Made by a program: the position numbers and the translations under genes. Below, one piece after another: positions 34,795-42,222 of a stretch of 53,004 nucleotides of DNA (positions are counted from its first letter, which is position 1; each line of letters opens with the position of its first letter). This DNA comes from Deltaproteobacteria bacterium (GTDB lineage: Bacteria > Desulfobacterota > DSM-4660 > Desulfatiglandales > B25-G16). The notes under the pieces were generated by a model. That model had not been told where the DNA came from. It worked only from the letters and a program-made list of their open reading frames with translations, and did no database searches. The stretch is taken from assembly GCA_020349945.1 (NCBI GenBank), contig CP070704.1, positions 1,408,018 to 1,461,021 on the forward strand. Direction: 5' to 3'.

Positions 34795-35508
34795 ATGATT
34801 ACATTTACGATCGATGGTTACGAAGTTCAGGCAGAAGCGGGGCAGAATGTTCTTGAGGTTGCCCTGGATAAAGGCTTTGACATCCCTCATCTCTGCTATC
34901 ATGAGGCCCTCAAGCCTTATGGGGCATGTCGGCTTTGTGTAGCAGAAGTCACAAGCGGTAAAAGGACTCGGCTCACCACATCATGTAACTATCCTGTCAT
35001 TGAAGGTATTAGCGTTCAGACCAGTACCGAAAAGGTTATCAGGGCTAGAAAGATGGTCATCGAGCTCTTATTAGCCAGGTGTCCTGATGCCCCCATCGTA
35101 AAAGATCTGGCCAGGGAATATTCTGTTGGCAGACCAAGATTCACGGCTGATAATGATGATTGTATCCTCTGCGGATTATGCGAAAGGGTCTGTCGTGAGG
35201 TTGTCGGGCCTGATGCGATAACATTCTTAGGTAGGGGCTCAAGCAGAAAGGTGGGCCCACCATTGGAGATTAATCCCAAGACATGTATAGCCTGTGGTGC
35301 GTGCGTCTATATCTGTCCCACGGATTGTATCAAATTAAAGGAAAACGAAAAAGAGAGGACTATTGTTCGGTGGGGAAGAACCCTTCCCATGAAGACATGC
35401 GTGGTCTGCGGAAGGAGTTTTGCACCGTGGTTCCAGCTGGAATATTTCAGAAAAATTACCGAGGGTATCCCAAAGGATTTCTGGGATAAATGTCTTGACT
35501 GTAGATAG
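34795..35508 (+). CDS. Short NuoG/HydA-N-like iron-sulfur subunit
   Basis: The protein has 237 residues from the ATG at 34795. A [2Fe-2S] domain (CYHEALKPYGACRLC, then SCNYP) is followed by two [4Fe-4S] motifs (CILCGLCERVC and CIACGACVYIC). The C terminus has a zinc-ribbon-like pair (CVVCGRSF ... CLDC). The molybdopterin and H-cluster domains of full NuoG or HydA are absent. It may be the electron-transfer subunit linking POR to the NuoEF pair. It closes the operon. Confidence 0.88.
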   Translation: MITFTIDGYEVQAEAGQNVLEVALDKGFDIPHLCYHEALKPYGACRLCVAEVTSGKRTRLTTSCNYPVIEGISVQTSTEKVIRARKMVIELLLARCPDAPIVKDLAREYSVGRPRFTADNDDCILCGLCERVCREVVGPDAITFLGRGSSRKVGPPLEINPKTCIACGACVYICPTDCIKLKENEKERTIVRWGRTLPMKTCVVCGRSFAPWFQLEYFRKITEGIPKDFWDKCLDCR

Positions 35509-35887
35509 TGTTCATCTCTAAAGCAGCCAGGATAGTTACCTTACAGAGATGGCTGCATGCCTAGACTCTCACACGTGTGCGAATAAATACGAAATCCGAA
35601 TATCGAAATCCGAAACAACTCAAAAATCTAAAAACCTAATCAGCAAAACGACGTTTTACTTTCTGCTGCCTTGATTTGAAAATCTACATGACTTTTTATC
35701 AAGGTTTGTAGGATTTTGTCTTTTGGGTCATTTATATTTGTTTCGTGCTTCGGCCTGCGACGAGCTCAGCCGAGTCGATTTCGAATTTCGGGTTTTCCGT
35801 TTTGTGACCCGAGCAAGGCATCATGGATGGGGTTGGTAAGAAATCGGAAATGAACTCCATACAACCTTCAAGAGATAAGGAGAGGAA
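35509..35887 (+). other. Intergenic region with hairpin and TTCGAA-type repeats
   Basis: There is no gene. A hairpin lies at 35641-35668 (CAGCA...TGCTG enclosing AAAACG-A-CGTTTT). At about 35589-35614 the motif ATCGAAATCCGAA is present in near-tandem form, and around 35775-35812 TTCGAATTTCGGG and CCCGAG occur. Similar AT-rich CGAAA/TTTCG repeats appear at 38452-38515, in opposite arrangement. They may be dispersed short repeats. Confidence 0.5.
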
Positions 35888-36310
35888 ATGGACTGTGTTT
35901 TTTGTAAGATCATTGATGGACAGATACCGGCGGTCAAGGTACTGGATGAGGAACTGGTCCTTGCCTTTATGGATATAAACCCCGCAAGTCGAGGCCACCT
36001 ACTGGTTATCCCCAAAAACCATGCCGAGAATATCTTTGAGATCTCAGAAAGTGATCTATCAGCCGTTACCAAAGCGGTGAAAAGGTGTGCTAGGGCGGCA
36101 AAAGAGGCATTGAACGCAGGGGGCATAACTGTTCTTCAGCTCAACGGCAAGGCATCTGACCAGGTGGTTCCCCATCTCCACGTACACATTATGCCCAGAT
36201 GGGAAAACGACGGGCTACCAGTATCCAGCTGGGAGATGGAACCGGGTGATATGGAAGAGATAAAGGATATAGCCCGGAAGATAAAGGAACGCCTCCCCTC
36301 TGGTTCTTAA
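35888..36310 (+). CDS. HIT-family (histidine triad) nucleotide hydrolase
   Basis: The protein has 140 residues. The N terminus CVFCKIIDGQIP and the triad HLHVH (H96, H98, H100) are diagnostic of HinT-like proteins, which hydrolyse nucleoside phosphoramidates or related nucleotides. The ribosome-binding site AAGGAGAGG precedes the ATG. It stands alone between intergenic repeats. Confidence 0.94.
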   Translation: MDCVFCKIIDGQIPAVKVLDEELVLAFMDINPASRGHLLVIPKNHAENIFEISESDLSAVTKAVKRCARAAKEALNAGGITVLQLNGKASDQVVPHLHVHIMPRWENDGLPVSSWEMEPGDMEEIKDIARKIKERLPSGS

Positions 36311-36517
36311 CAGAGATTTGGAAACTTAAGAATTCGCTAACTCTCTTATGACATCATCTGTATCTTTTCTTTTTCTCTATCACCACGCCAATTATTCTAT
36401 ATTCAATCTCTCAAAAGGTTATAAAGGCCTGACCCCATTGATTTGATAGAGATGTGGGGCTAGGGTTTCAGAATTCGGCTGACGCACCGCAGCCTTGCGG
36501 CCTAAAAAAGTCTGTCG

Positions 36518-36943
36518 CTATGCTTTTTTAGCGAAGAACTCCTTCACTGGAAGGAAGAGCCCGAATGCCATAATGACTATTCCGATAATATGGAGAATCA
36601 TGTTCAACACGTCTCCTTCCATTATCTGTACGATCAGACCATAGATCCAAGCAATACCTCCGACAAGGAGAAATGCCCACCAGGCCCATTTAGCACCCTT
36701 ATTGAAGGCGGCAAAGAGAACAAAGAACAACGCAATCGATATACAGATGGCAAACACTCCCAAATGTCTGACCGTAACAATAAAAGCTTGCCCTGCTGCT
36801 GTCTCCTTCGCGGCTTCAAAAGTCTCCCCACGGACTTCCAGGGTACTGCTTGCGATTGTACCGGGTGAAACAGCCAGCAGAAGCCCGTATACACCTGAAA
36901 AAACCAGACAGATTGTAAGTAAGATAGTTCCGACTTTTAACAT
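36518..36943 (-). CDS. Small membrane protein of unknown function
   Basis: The protein has 141 residues with four hydrophobic segments (about 4-26, 55-78, 85-107 and 112-133). No signature is recognised. It reads like an integral membrane protein with charged ends (KEFFAKKA at the C terminus). A strong ribosome-binding site AAGGAGG lies before the start. A short AT hairpin (36503-36510 with 36523-36530) overlaps the stop and could terminate transcription. I cannot name a function. Confidence 0.6.
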   Translation of the reverse strand: MLKVGTILLTICLVFSGVYGLLLAVSPGTIASSTLEVRGETFEAAKETAAGQAFIVTVRHLGVFAICISIALFFVLFAAFNKGAKWAWWAFLLVGGIAWIYGLIVQIMEGDVLNMILHIIGIVIMAFGLFLPVKEFFAKKA

Positions 36944-36982
36944 AAGGCCCTCCTTAAAAAGATTTTATCCCTAAATACGGTG

Positions 36983-37005
36983 AACACATTCAACGGAAAT
37001 GTGTT
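36983..37005 (-). promoter_or_regulatory. Inverted repeat in the leader of the small membrane-protein gene
   Basis: AACACATT (36983-36990) is complementary to AATGTGTT (36998-37005), eight pairs with a seven-base loop. It lies 40-60 bases upstream of the start of the reverse-strand gene at 36518-36943. It could be an operator or leader hairpin. No promoter is clear. The rest of the 36944-37551 gap contains AT-rich DNA and the transposase fragment at 37199. Confidence 0.35.
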
Positions 37006-37198
37006 TATCCCCAGTGGGATGACGTTCTCTTTGTTCCTTTTTGCATTTTGTGAGTCGTATTATAATAAACGGAAACGAAAAATGTAAACAAGAAAATTCT
37101 ACGGCCCAAAACGAATAACAGGAACAACAGGGTCAGACATTCAAAAATTTTAAATTTTTCTTTTTTTCCTATTTCGAATTCTGAGGACACAATACTCA

Positions 37199-37330
37199 TT
37201 TGAACAGGTCTATGAAGAGCGCTTTGAAAGGCAATATGGCTTTTTCCTGCCTTATATGAGAAAGATGATTTACCGCTATCCCTGGCCCAGACATGGCCTC
37301 ATGTGTCAATTGCAAGGGTCTGCTTCCTAA
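37199..37330 (+). pseudogene. Probable fragment of an IS91-type transposase N-terminus
   Basis: The frame from 37199 reads FEQVYEERFERQYGFFLPYM and continues RKMIYRYP before a frame with a stop at 37328. This resembles the N-terminal part of transposases of the IS91/zinc-binding type (VYEERFE..YG..RPVV..V). The following Cys-rich zinc region is absent. It is a short remnant; no inverted repeats or intact transposase is visible. Confidence 0.4.
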
Positions 37331-37551
37331 GCATTAAATCCAAGTGATGAGTTCAAAATGGAGTTAGTCGCGCCAGGGCGGGCTTGATTGCGGTGATCCT
37401 CATAATGGATTTGCAAGGGTCAGGAGTTGAGGTCAAGTCTTTCTTTGTATAGAACTTGAGTTGGCCATGTGCTTGATACGTTCAACTCGGCCTCGAGGTC
37501 ATAGTCGGCGTCCGAGAGAAAGACTGACTGTCCCGCCATACCCCCATCTTC

Positions 37552-38310
37552 CTAGAGATCAAAGCCGATAGAACTAAGCCTTTTCATCTCCTTGAGATCT
37601 GTTAGATCAAAGGTGATCGGGGTAATGGTTATCCGGTTTCCCGTAAGGGCCTTTAAGTCAGTATTTGACATGCTCTGTTCAACCGGCGTCTCACTAGCCA
37701 GCCAGTAATAGACATTCCCCCTCGGATCTCTTCTCTTTTCATATACATCCCTCTGCCTGACAAGGTCTTGGGTGGTAAAGGATATACCGTCAATCTGATC
37801 CTCGGGTATAGCTGGTATATTTACATTCAGGGCAGTTCCCACACTCAAACCGTTCTCCATGACAAACCTGATTATCCTGCGGGAAAATCTGGCAGCAAAG
37901 CTAAAGTCAGGATTATTTTTCGTATTCAGTGAAATGGCAACCGAGGGAAAGCCCAGGAATGCTCCCTCAGTGGCAGCAGAGGCGGTTCCCGAGTATAGAA
38001 TGTTTATCCCCACATTGGATCCCATGTTAATTCCCGAGAGGATAATATCCGGCCTTTGCTGCAATATTTCATGAACCGCTATTTTAACACAATCAGCAGG
38101 GGTACCGCTTACCCCGTAGCCAAAGAAGACACCATTTCTCTTGAATCGCCTAACCCTTAATGGGTTGGAGAGGGTGATAGCGTGGCCAACGGCACTCATC
38201 TCTGTTTCCGGGGCGACTACGGAGAGCTCAAAATCATCCTTTAGCTCCTCGTAAAGGGCGATTAAGCCCTCTGCCAAAATGCCATCATCATTGGTTAAAA
38301 GTATTCTCAT
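37552..38310 (-). CDS. surE: 5'-nucleotidase SurE
   Basis: The protein has 252 residues. The start MRILLTNDDGI carries the metal-binding Asn-Asp-Asp, and GINMGSNVGINILYSGTASAA is the family signature. SurE is a metal-dependent nucleoside monophosphate phosphatase. Its start region has the ATG at 38310 with AGGTAG upstream. It is alone on this strand. Confidence 0.96.
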   Translation of the reverse strand: MRILLTNDDGILAEGLIALYEELKDDFELSVVAPETEMSAVGHAITLSNPLRVRRFKRNGVFFGYGVSGTPADCVKIAVHEILQQRPDIILSGINMGSNVGINILYSGTASAATEGAFLGFPSVAISLNTKNNPDFSFAARFSRRIIRFVMENGLSVGTALNVNIPAIPEDQIDGISFTTQDLVRQRDVYEKRRDPRGNVYYWLASETPVEQSMSNTDLKALTGNRITITPITFDLTDLKEMKRLSSIGFDL

Positions 38311-38950
38311 TCTCTACCTAGCACTCCTATCTATACAACATCATAAACAACAATAAAACTTTTAAAGTTGGGAGATTGGAATCAGCATGGCAAAGAGAGT
38401 GAAGGGTCAAGGATCCTTTAGCCAGAGCAGATAAGTCTTTGGGTCGTTTGGAATTTCGAAGATTTGAAATTCGATATTGTTTCGTATTTCGAGTTTAGGA
38501 TTTCGAATTTCAAGACAGTAGACTTGATTTAACCGGAAAACGTGCTATAAACGTTGAGATTTTGGCTTATGAAGGCCTCTGGTGATGGCTAAAGGAAAGT
38601 ATCCTGGATCTTAGCCTTGCAACCCGTTTTCTAACCATGCTGGGAAGAGATCCCATAGGTAATAGGGCTTTCCCTCTGGAAGTACCCTGATTTACATAAG
38701 TCAGCCATTCTTTGCGGGAAGGTGGCGAAACTCAGGCAATATTATCAAAAAAGAGCGGGCGAGTCATTAAAGCCAGCGGATAGGAGCCATTTAAGCATTG
38801 CCTGATTTTGATAGGTGAATAAAATTGGATGAAATTTCCTAAGGCTTGTGGTAATGAACTTGCACGCACAGATGCCTCCGGCAGCTTCACAAACGAGCGG
38901 AATGTCGGACACCAGTGCGGAATTTACATGATTATTTTAAACGAGACGCT
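38311..38950 (+). other. Intergenic region with CGAAA repeats and a possible pseudoknot
   Basis: There is no gene that I can support. At 38452-38515 there are repeats of TTTCGAA/GAAATTCGA type. At 38732-38812 two complementary pairs cross: TCAGGCAAT (38732-38740) with ATTGCCTGA (38797-38805), and ATCAAAA (38744-38750) with TTTTGAT (38806-38812). The region ends at the KAS III-like gene. Confidence 0.45.
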
Positions 38951-40033
38951 ATGAGCAAAGATATTCATTCCATTATTGTTGGAACTGGTAGTTATATGGC
39001 CACAAGAAGGGTTCATAACAGGAATTTTCTGAGAAATGAGTTTTATGATCCGGATGGGAAAAACCTGGACAAGGCGAATGAAGAGATTATAAAGAAATTT
39101 GAAGAAATAACAGGTATCGCAGAAAGGAGGTATGTTACAGATGACCTCGTTGCCTCTGATATTGCTTTTCGCGCGGCAAAGAATGCCTTTGACCTATCAA
39201 AGATCGACAAAGAGAGCCTTGACTACATAATTGTTGCTCACAACTTCGGAGATGTGAGAGCGGATAATAAGAGGTCTGCCTTTGTTCCAAGCCTAGGTTC
39301 ACGAGTAAAGCAAAAATTAGGGATAGAAAATCCAAGAACAATACCTTACGATATTGTTTTTGGATGCCCTGGCTGGCTGCAAGCGATGATACAGGCTGAT
39401 TACTTTCTTAAGTCAGGTGATACAAAGAGGATTCTTGTTATAGGATCAGAGGTTCTTTCCAGGATTTCAGACCCCCATGACAGGGACAGTATGATATATG
39501 CTGATGGAGCAGGGGCTACGATAGTTGAGGCAATAACAAGCAGCAAGCCTGTTGGCATACTGTCTCACGCTACGAGGTCTGATACCCGTAAGCATGCATA
39601 TATGCTCCGTATGGGTAAATCATATAATCCTCATTACAAGGGCAATGAATTGTTCCTTAAGATGGATGGTCATAAGCTATATGAGTATGCTTTAATGACA
39701 GTTCCGAAACTCGTAAAGGAGAGTCTTGTAAAAGCAGGATTATCCCTTGGCGACATAAAAAGGGTTCTTCTACACCAGGCGAATGCAAAAATGGACGAGG
39801 CAATATTAAAGCGTTTGTATAAGTTACATGGAGAGAAGGAAGTACCACCTTATGTCATGCCTATGACTATATCTTGGCTTGGAAACAGCTCGGTGGCGAC
39901 TTTGCCTACATTGCTTGACCTGTTGCTTAAAGGCAAGCTTGAGAACCATGAGTTGAAAAAGGGAGATATTGTTGTGTTTGCTTCTGTAGGGGCTGGTATG
40001 AATATAAACTCAATGGTATACAGAATGCCGTGA
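38951..40033 (+). CDS. 3-oxoacyl-ACP synthase III family (KAS III/FabH-like) protein
   Basis: The protein has 360 residues from the ATG at 38951. The catalytic triad is present: Cys139 in DIVFGCPGW, His in LLHQANAKMDEAI, and Asn in WLGNSSVATLPTLL. It condenses an acyl-CoA with malonyl-ACP or a similar acceptor. No fatty-acid genes surround it, so it may make a specialised lipid or act as a beta-ketoacyl synthase outside the main pathway. The GTG at 38915 would add twelve residues without homology. Confidence 0.88.
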   Translation: MSKDIHSIIVGTGSYMATRRVHNRNFLRNEFYDPDGKNLDKANEEIIKKFEEITGIAERRYVTDDLVASDIAFRAAKNAFDLSKIDKESLDYIIVAHNFGDVRADNKRSAFVPSLGSRVKQKLGIENPRTIPYDIVFGCPGWLQAMIQADYFLKSGDTKRILVIGSEVLSRISDPHDRDSMIYADGAGATIVEAITSSKPVGILSHATRSDTRKHAYMLRMGKSYNPHYKGNELFLKMDGHKLYEYALMTVPKLVKESLVKAGLSLGDIKRVLLHQANAKMDEAILKRLYKLHGEKEVPPYVMPMTISWLGNSSVATLPTLLDLLLKGKLENHELKKGDIVVFASVGAGMNINSMVYRMP

Positions 40034-40046
40034 TTTGTTTGCTTTT

Positions 40047-40175
40047 ACTTAGTGCTTCGATTCGCAATTACGCTCACGTATTGTGCAAACTTATGGGGCC
40101 GTTCTTGCTCACTCGGCTCGGCCGAGCCTTCGACCTGAGCTCTGGCCGAGGGGCTCGTCGCGGGCAGCACTAAGT
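40047..40175 (+). repeat. Palindromic element bounded by ACTTAGTGCT/AGCACTAAGT
   Basis: ACTTAGTGCT (40047-40056) is complementary to AGCACTAAGT (40166-40175). Inside lies the perfect 14-base palindrome GGCTCGGCCGAGCC (40115-40128) and several further GAGC/GCTC stretches. The 129-base unit resembles a small non-coding mobile repeat or a long structured RNA. No target-site duplication was identified. Confidence 0.5.
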
Positions 40176-40733
40176 CCTGAATGAATAAATTTGTTACCGA
40201 ATTTATGAATCGAAGGACTTAGGTTTCAAACCCCAAATATTTCTTTTGGGATAATGATTTGATTACTGCCCCAAGGGCGTATAACAGGGAATAAAAGGGA
40301 AATCGAGGATTTCCGCAAATTGCCTTGGACAACTTCCTTTGGAGGTAATCAAGTTGAGGGCAATCGGAGGTAACAGCAGATCACCTAATGACAGAATTGG
40401 AAGGGGATATAGTATCCAAATATCACGTAAAGGCAGAGATGAGTATTCTCACACAGCATGGCTTCTTGTGAGCCTTGAGCTTGAAGCTAACCCACCCAAT
40501 CTTGGATTGGAGCCAATAGCCAAGAGAACCCTCTTTATTTTATTCACCCTTTTTCACTTCTCAAGAAAAGACCTCGTTTTAGTCTTGAAACAATCTTCTT
40601 ATTAGCGGATACTTGTTAAAGGCTTCCTTTATTTTTTGCGCTGGCTAACCAAGGACCTAGAATTTCTTGCAAGGGAAAGAATGTGTGGAACAATGTCGAG
40701 GGAGTACTCTCGTAGATAAGGCCTGATCAAGAT
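40176..40733 (+). other. Gap of 558 bases with no supported gene
   Basis: A reading frame of 88 codons is present at 40339-40605, but it has no recognised motif and no ribosome-binding site that I can defend. ATAAATT/AATTTAT form a short inverted repeat near 40190. No promoter or RNA gene was recognised. Confidence 0.5.
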
Positions 40734-41471
40734 ATGCTGGGTATTGAATTGACAAGAAGGGGGTTTTGCAAATTAATAGGTCTCGTTTGCCTTTCTGGAT
40801 CTCTTTTTATCCCTCATAAGGCTTTATCCCTTGCGAAGCGAAGGCCTGTGAGACGGAAAGGAGGTGGTAGCATGCGCTTACCTGATCCGATGCTAGATGG
40901 AGCTGTATCCCTTGAGAGGACAGTCCATCAAAGAAGGACCATCAGGTCCTTTGAGGGTAAGGCCCTTACCCTCGAGCAGTTCTCCCAGCTACTCTGGGCA
41001 GCCCAGGGCATTACAGAGACAGGAGGATTCAAAAGGGCTGCTCCATCTGCCGGGGCACTCTATCCCATGGATATTTATGGGGCAGTGGGAAGAGACTGTA
41101 TTGAGAAGCTGGATCCCGGCCTTTACCACTATGAGCCTGCTGACCATTCCATTTCGCTTGTCCAAGAGGGGGATGTTAGAAGGGGTATAGCAGCAGCCTC
41201 ACTGGGCCAGATGTGGATGGCTCATGCCCCGGTTACGGTTGTTATTACTGCAGAATACAACAGGATCATGGGTAAATATGGCCAGAGGGGAATCAGGTAT
41301 GCCATGATAGAGGCAGGACACATTGGGCAAAATATCTTTCTTCAGTCTGAGGCCATGGGACTGGCAGCGGGTATCGTAGGGGCCTTTGAAGACCAAAAGA
41401 TTATCCAGGTTATGGGCATTAAACAGACACATGAGCCCCTGCTCATCATGCCAGTTGGATCCAAGAGATAG
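40734..41471 (+). CDS. SagB-type nitroreductase-family oxidoreductase with possible Tat signal
   Basis: The protein has 245 residues. Residues 1-45 hold TRRGFCK followed by a hydrophobic stretch, resembling a Tat signal. The body has RRTIRSF, the family segment SQLLWAAQGITETGGFKRAAPSAGALYP and the C-terminal GQNIFLQSEAMGLAAG, typical of FMN-dependent SagB-like nitroreductases. An in-frame ATG at 40872 has a strong AAGGAGG (40857-40863) before it and would give a form of 199 residues without the signal. The first start has only a weak ribosome-binding site. No thiazole/oxazole peptide gene is nearby. Confidence 0.85.
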   Translation: MLGIELTRRGFCKLIGLVCLSGSLFIPHKALSLAKRRPVRRKGGGSMRLPDPMLDGAVSLERTVHQRRTIRSFEGKALTLEQFSQLLWAAQGITETGGFKRAAPSAGALYPMDIYGAVGRDCIEKLDPGLYHYEPADHSISLVQEGDVRRGIAAASLGQMWMAHAPVTVVITAEYNRIMGKYGQRGIRYAMIEAGHIGQNIFLQSEAMGLAAGIVGAFEDQKIIQVMGIKQTHEPLLIMPVGSKR

Positions 41472-41598
41472 GCAATCCCAGGGAATGTTGCTTTTGAAGG
41501 CTTGAAATCCCTCGGATGCGCTTGGATGTCAATGTAGTGTAATCATATCAGGCTATGGATAACCCTAATTCGGGATTTTCAAAATAGGGAGTTTAACA

Positions 41599-42156
41599 AT
41601 GTTTCCGAGAGTTTTGTGTTTGGTAATCTCATTCGTTTTTCTATGCCTTTTGCAGGGCACAGACGAAGTTCATTCCAAAACGGGAGGAGGCAAGAAGATG
41701 GAAATAAGAATCACAAGCACTGCCTTTGAGGAAGGCGGCATGATCCCAAAGCGCTACACATGTGATGGGGAGGATGTTTCTCCCCCTTTGGCATGGACCG
41801 GCATTCCCGAGGGCACAGAGAGCCTTGCCCTTATCTGTGACGATCCTGATGCACCAGTGGGGACATGGGTACACTGGATTCTCTTTAATATGCCGGCAGA
41901 TACAAAGGAGTTAGCTGCTAACATACCGCCTGAAAAGGTCCTTGAGAATGGCGCAAAACATGGAGTTAATGATTTTCGAAATCACGGTTATGGTGGGCCA
42001 TGCCCTCCTGGTGGAACCCATAGATATTATTTCAAACTCTATGCCCTGGATACAGGGATTAATCTCGAGGCTGGAATTAGTAAGGCGCAGTTGTTGAAGG
42101 CCATGGAAGGTCATATCCTGGCTGAGGGCCATTTAATGGGAAGATATAGGAGGTAG
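41599..42156 (+). CDS. YbhB/YbcL-type PEBP (Raf kinase inhibitor-like) protein
   Basis: The protein has 185 residues. The N-terminal hydrophobic signal (about 3-20) is followed by the PEBP body with YTCDGEDVSPPLAW, DDPDAPVGTWVHWILFN and GPCPPGGTHRYYFKLYAL. The family binds small anionic ligands; bacterial roles are unclear. An alternative ATG at 41698, with GGGAGGAGG (41682-41690) before it, would give a cytosolic form of 152 residues. It shares this two-start arrangement with the previous gene. Confidence 0.92.
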   Translation: MFPRVLCLVISFVFLCLLQGTDEVHSKTGGGKKMEIRITSTAFEEGGMIPKRYTCDGEDVSPPLAWTGIPEGTESLALICDDPDAPVGTWVHWILFNMPADTKELAANIPPEKVLENGAKHGVNDFRNHGYGGPCPPGGTHRYYFKLYALDTGINLEAGISKAQLLKAMEGHILAEGHLMGRYRR

Positions 42157-42172
42157 ACCCTGGTAGATCTAA

Positions 42173-42195
42173 GACCGGGGCCACTATGCCCGGTC
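42173..42195. terminator. Hairpin between convergent genes
   Basis: GACCGGG (42173-42179) pairs with CCCGGTC (42189-42195) around a nine-base loop. It lies between the convergent PEBP gene and the penicillin acylase gene. It has no long T-run on either strand, so it is a moderate candidate for a bidirectional terminator. Confidence 0.5.
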
Positions 42196-42222
42196 GTCTC
42201 TGTCAGGAAATTTCAAGTCCTG

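Noticed and set aside
40339..40605. Open frame of 88 codons as a gene
   Set aside because: It has no recognisable motif, lacks a ribosome-binding site, and lies next to palindromic repeat DNA.
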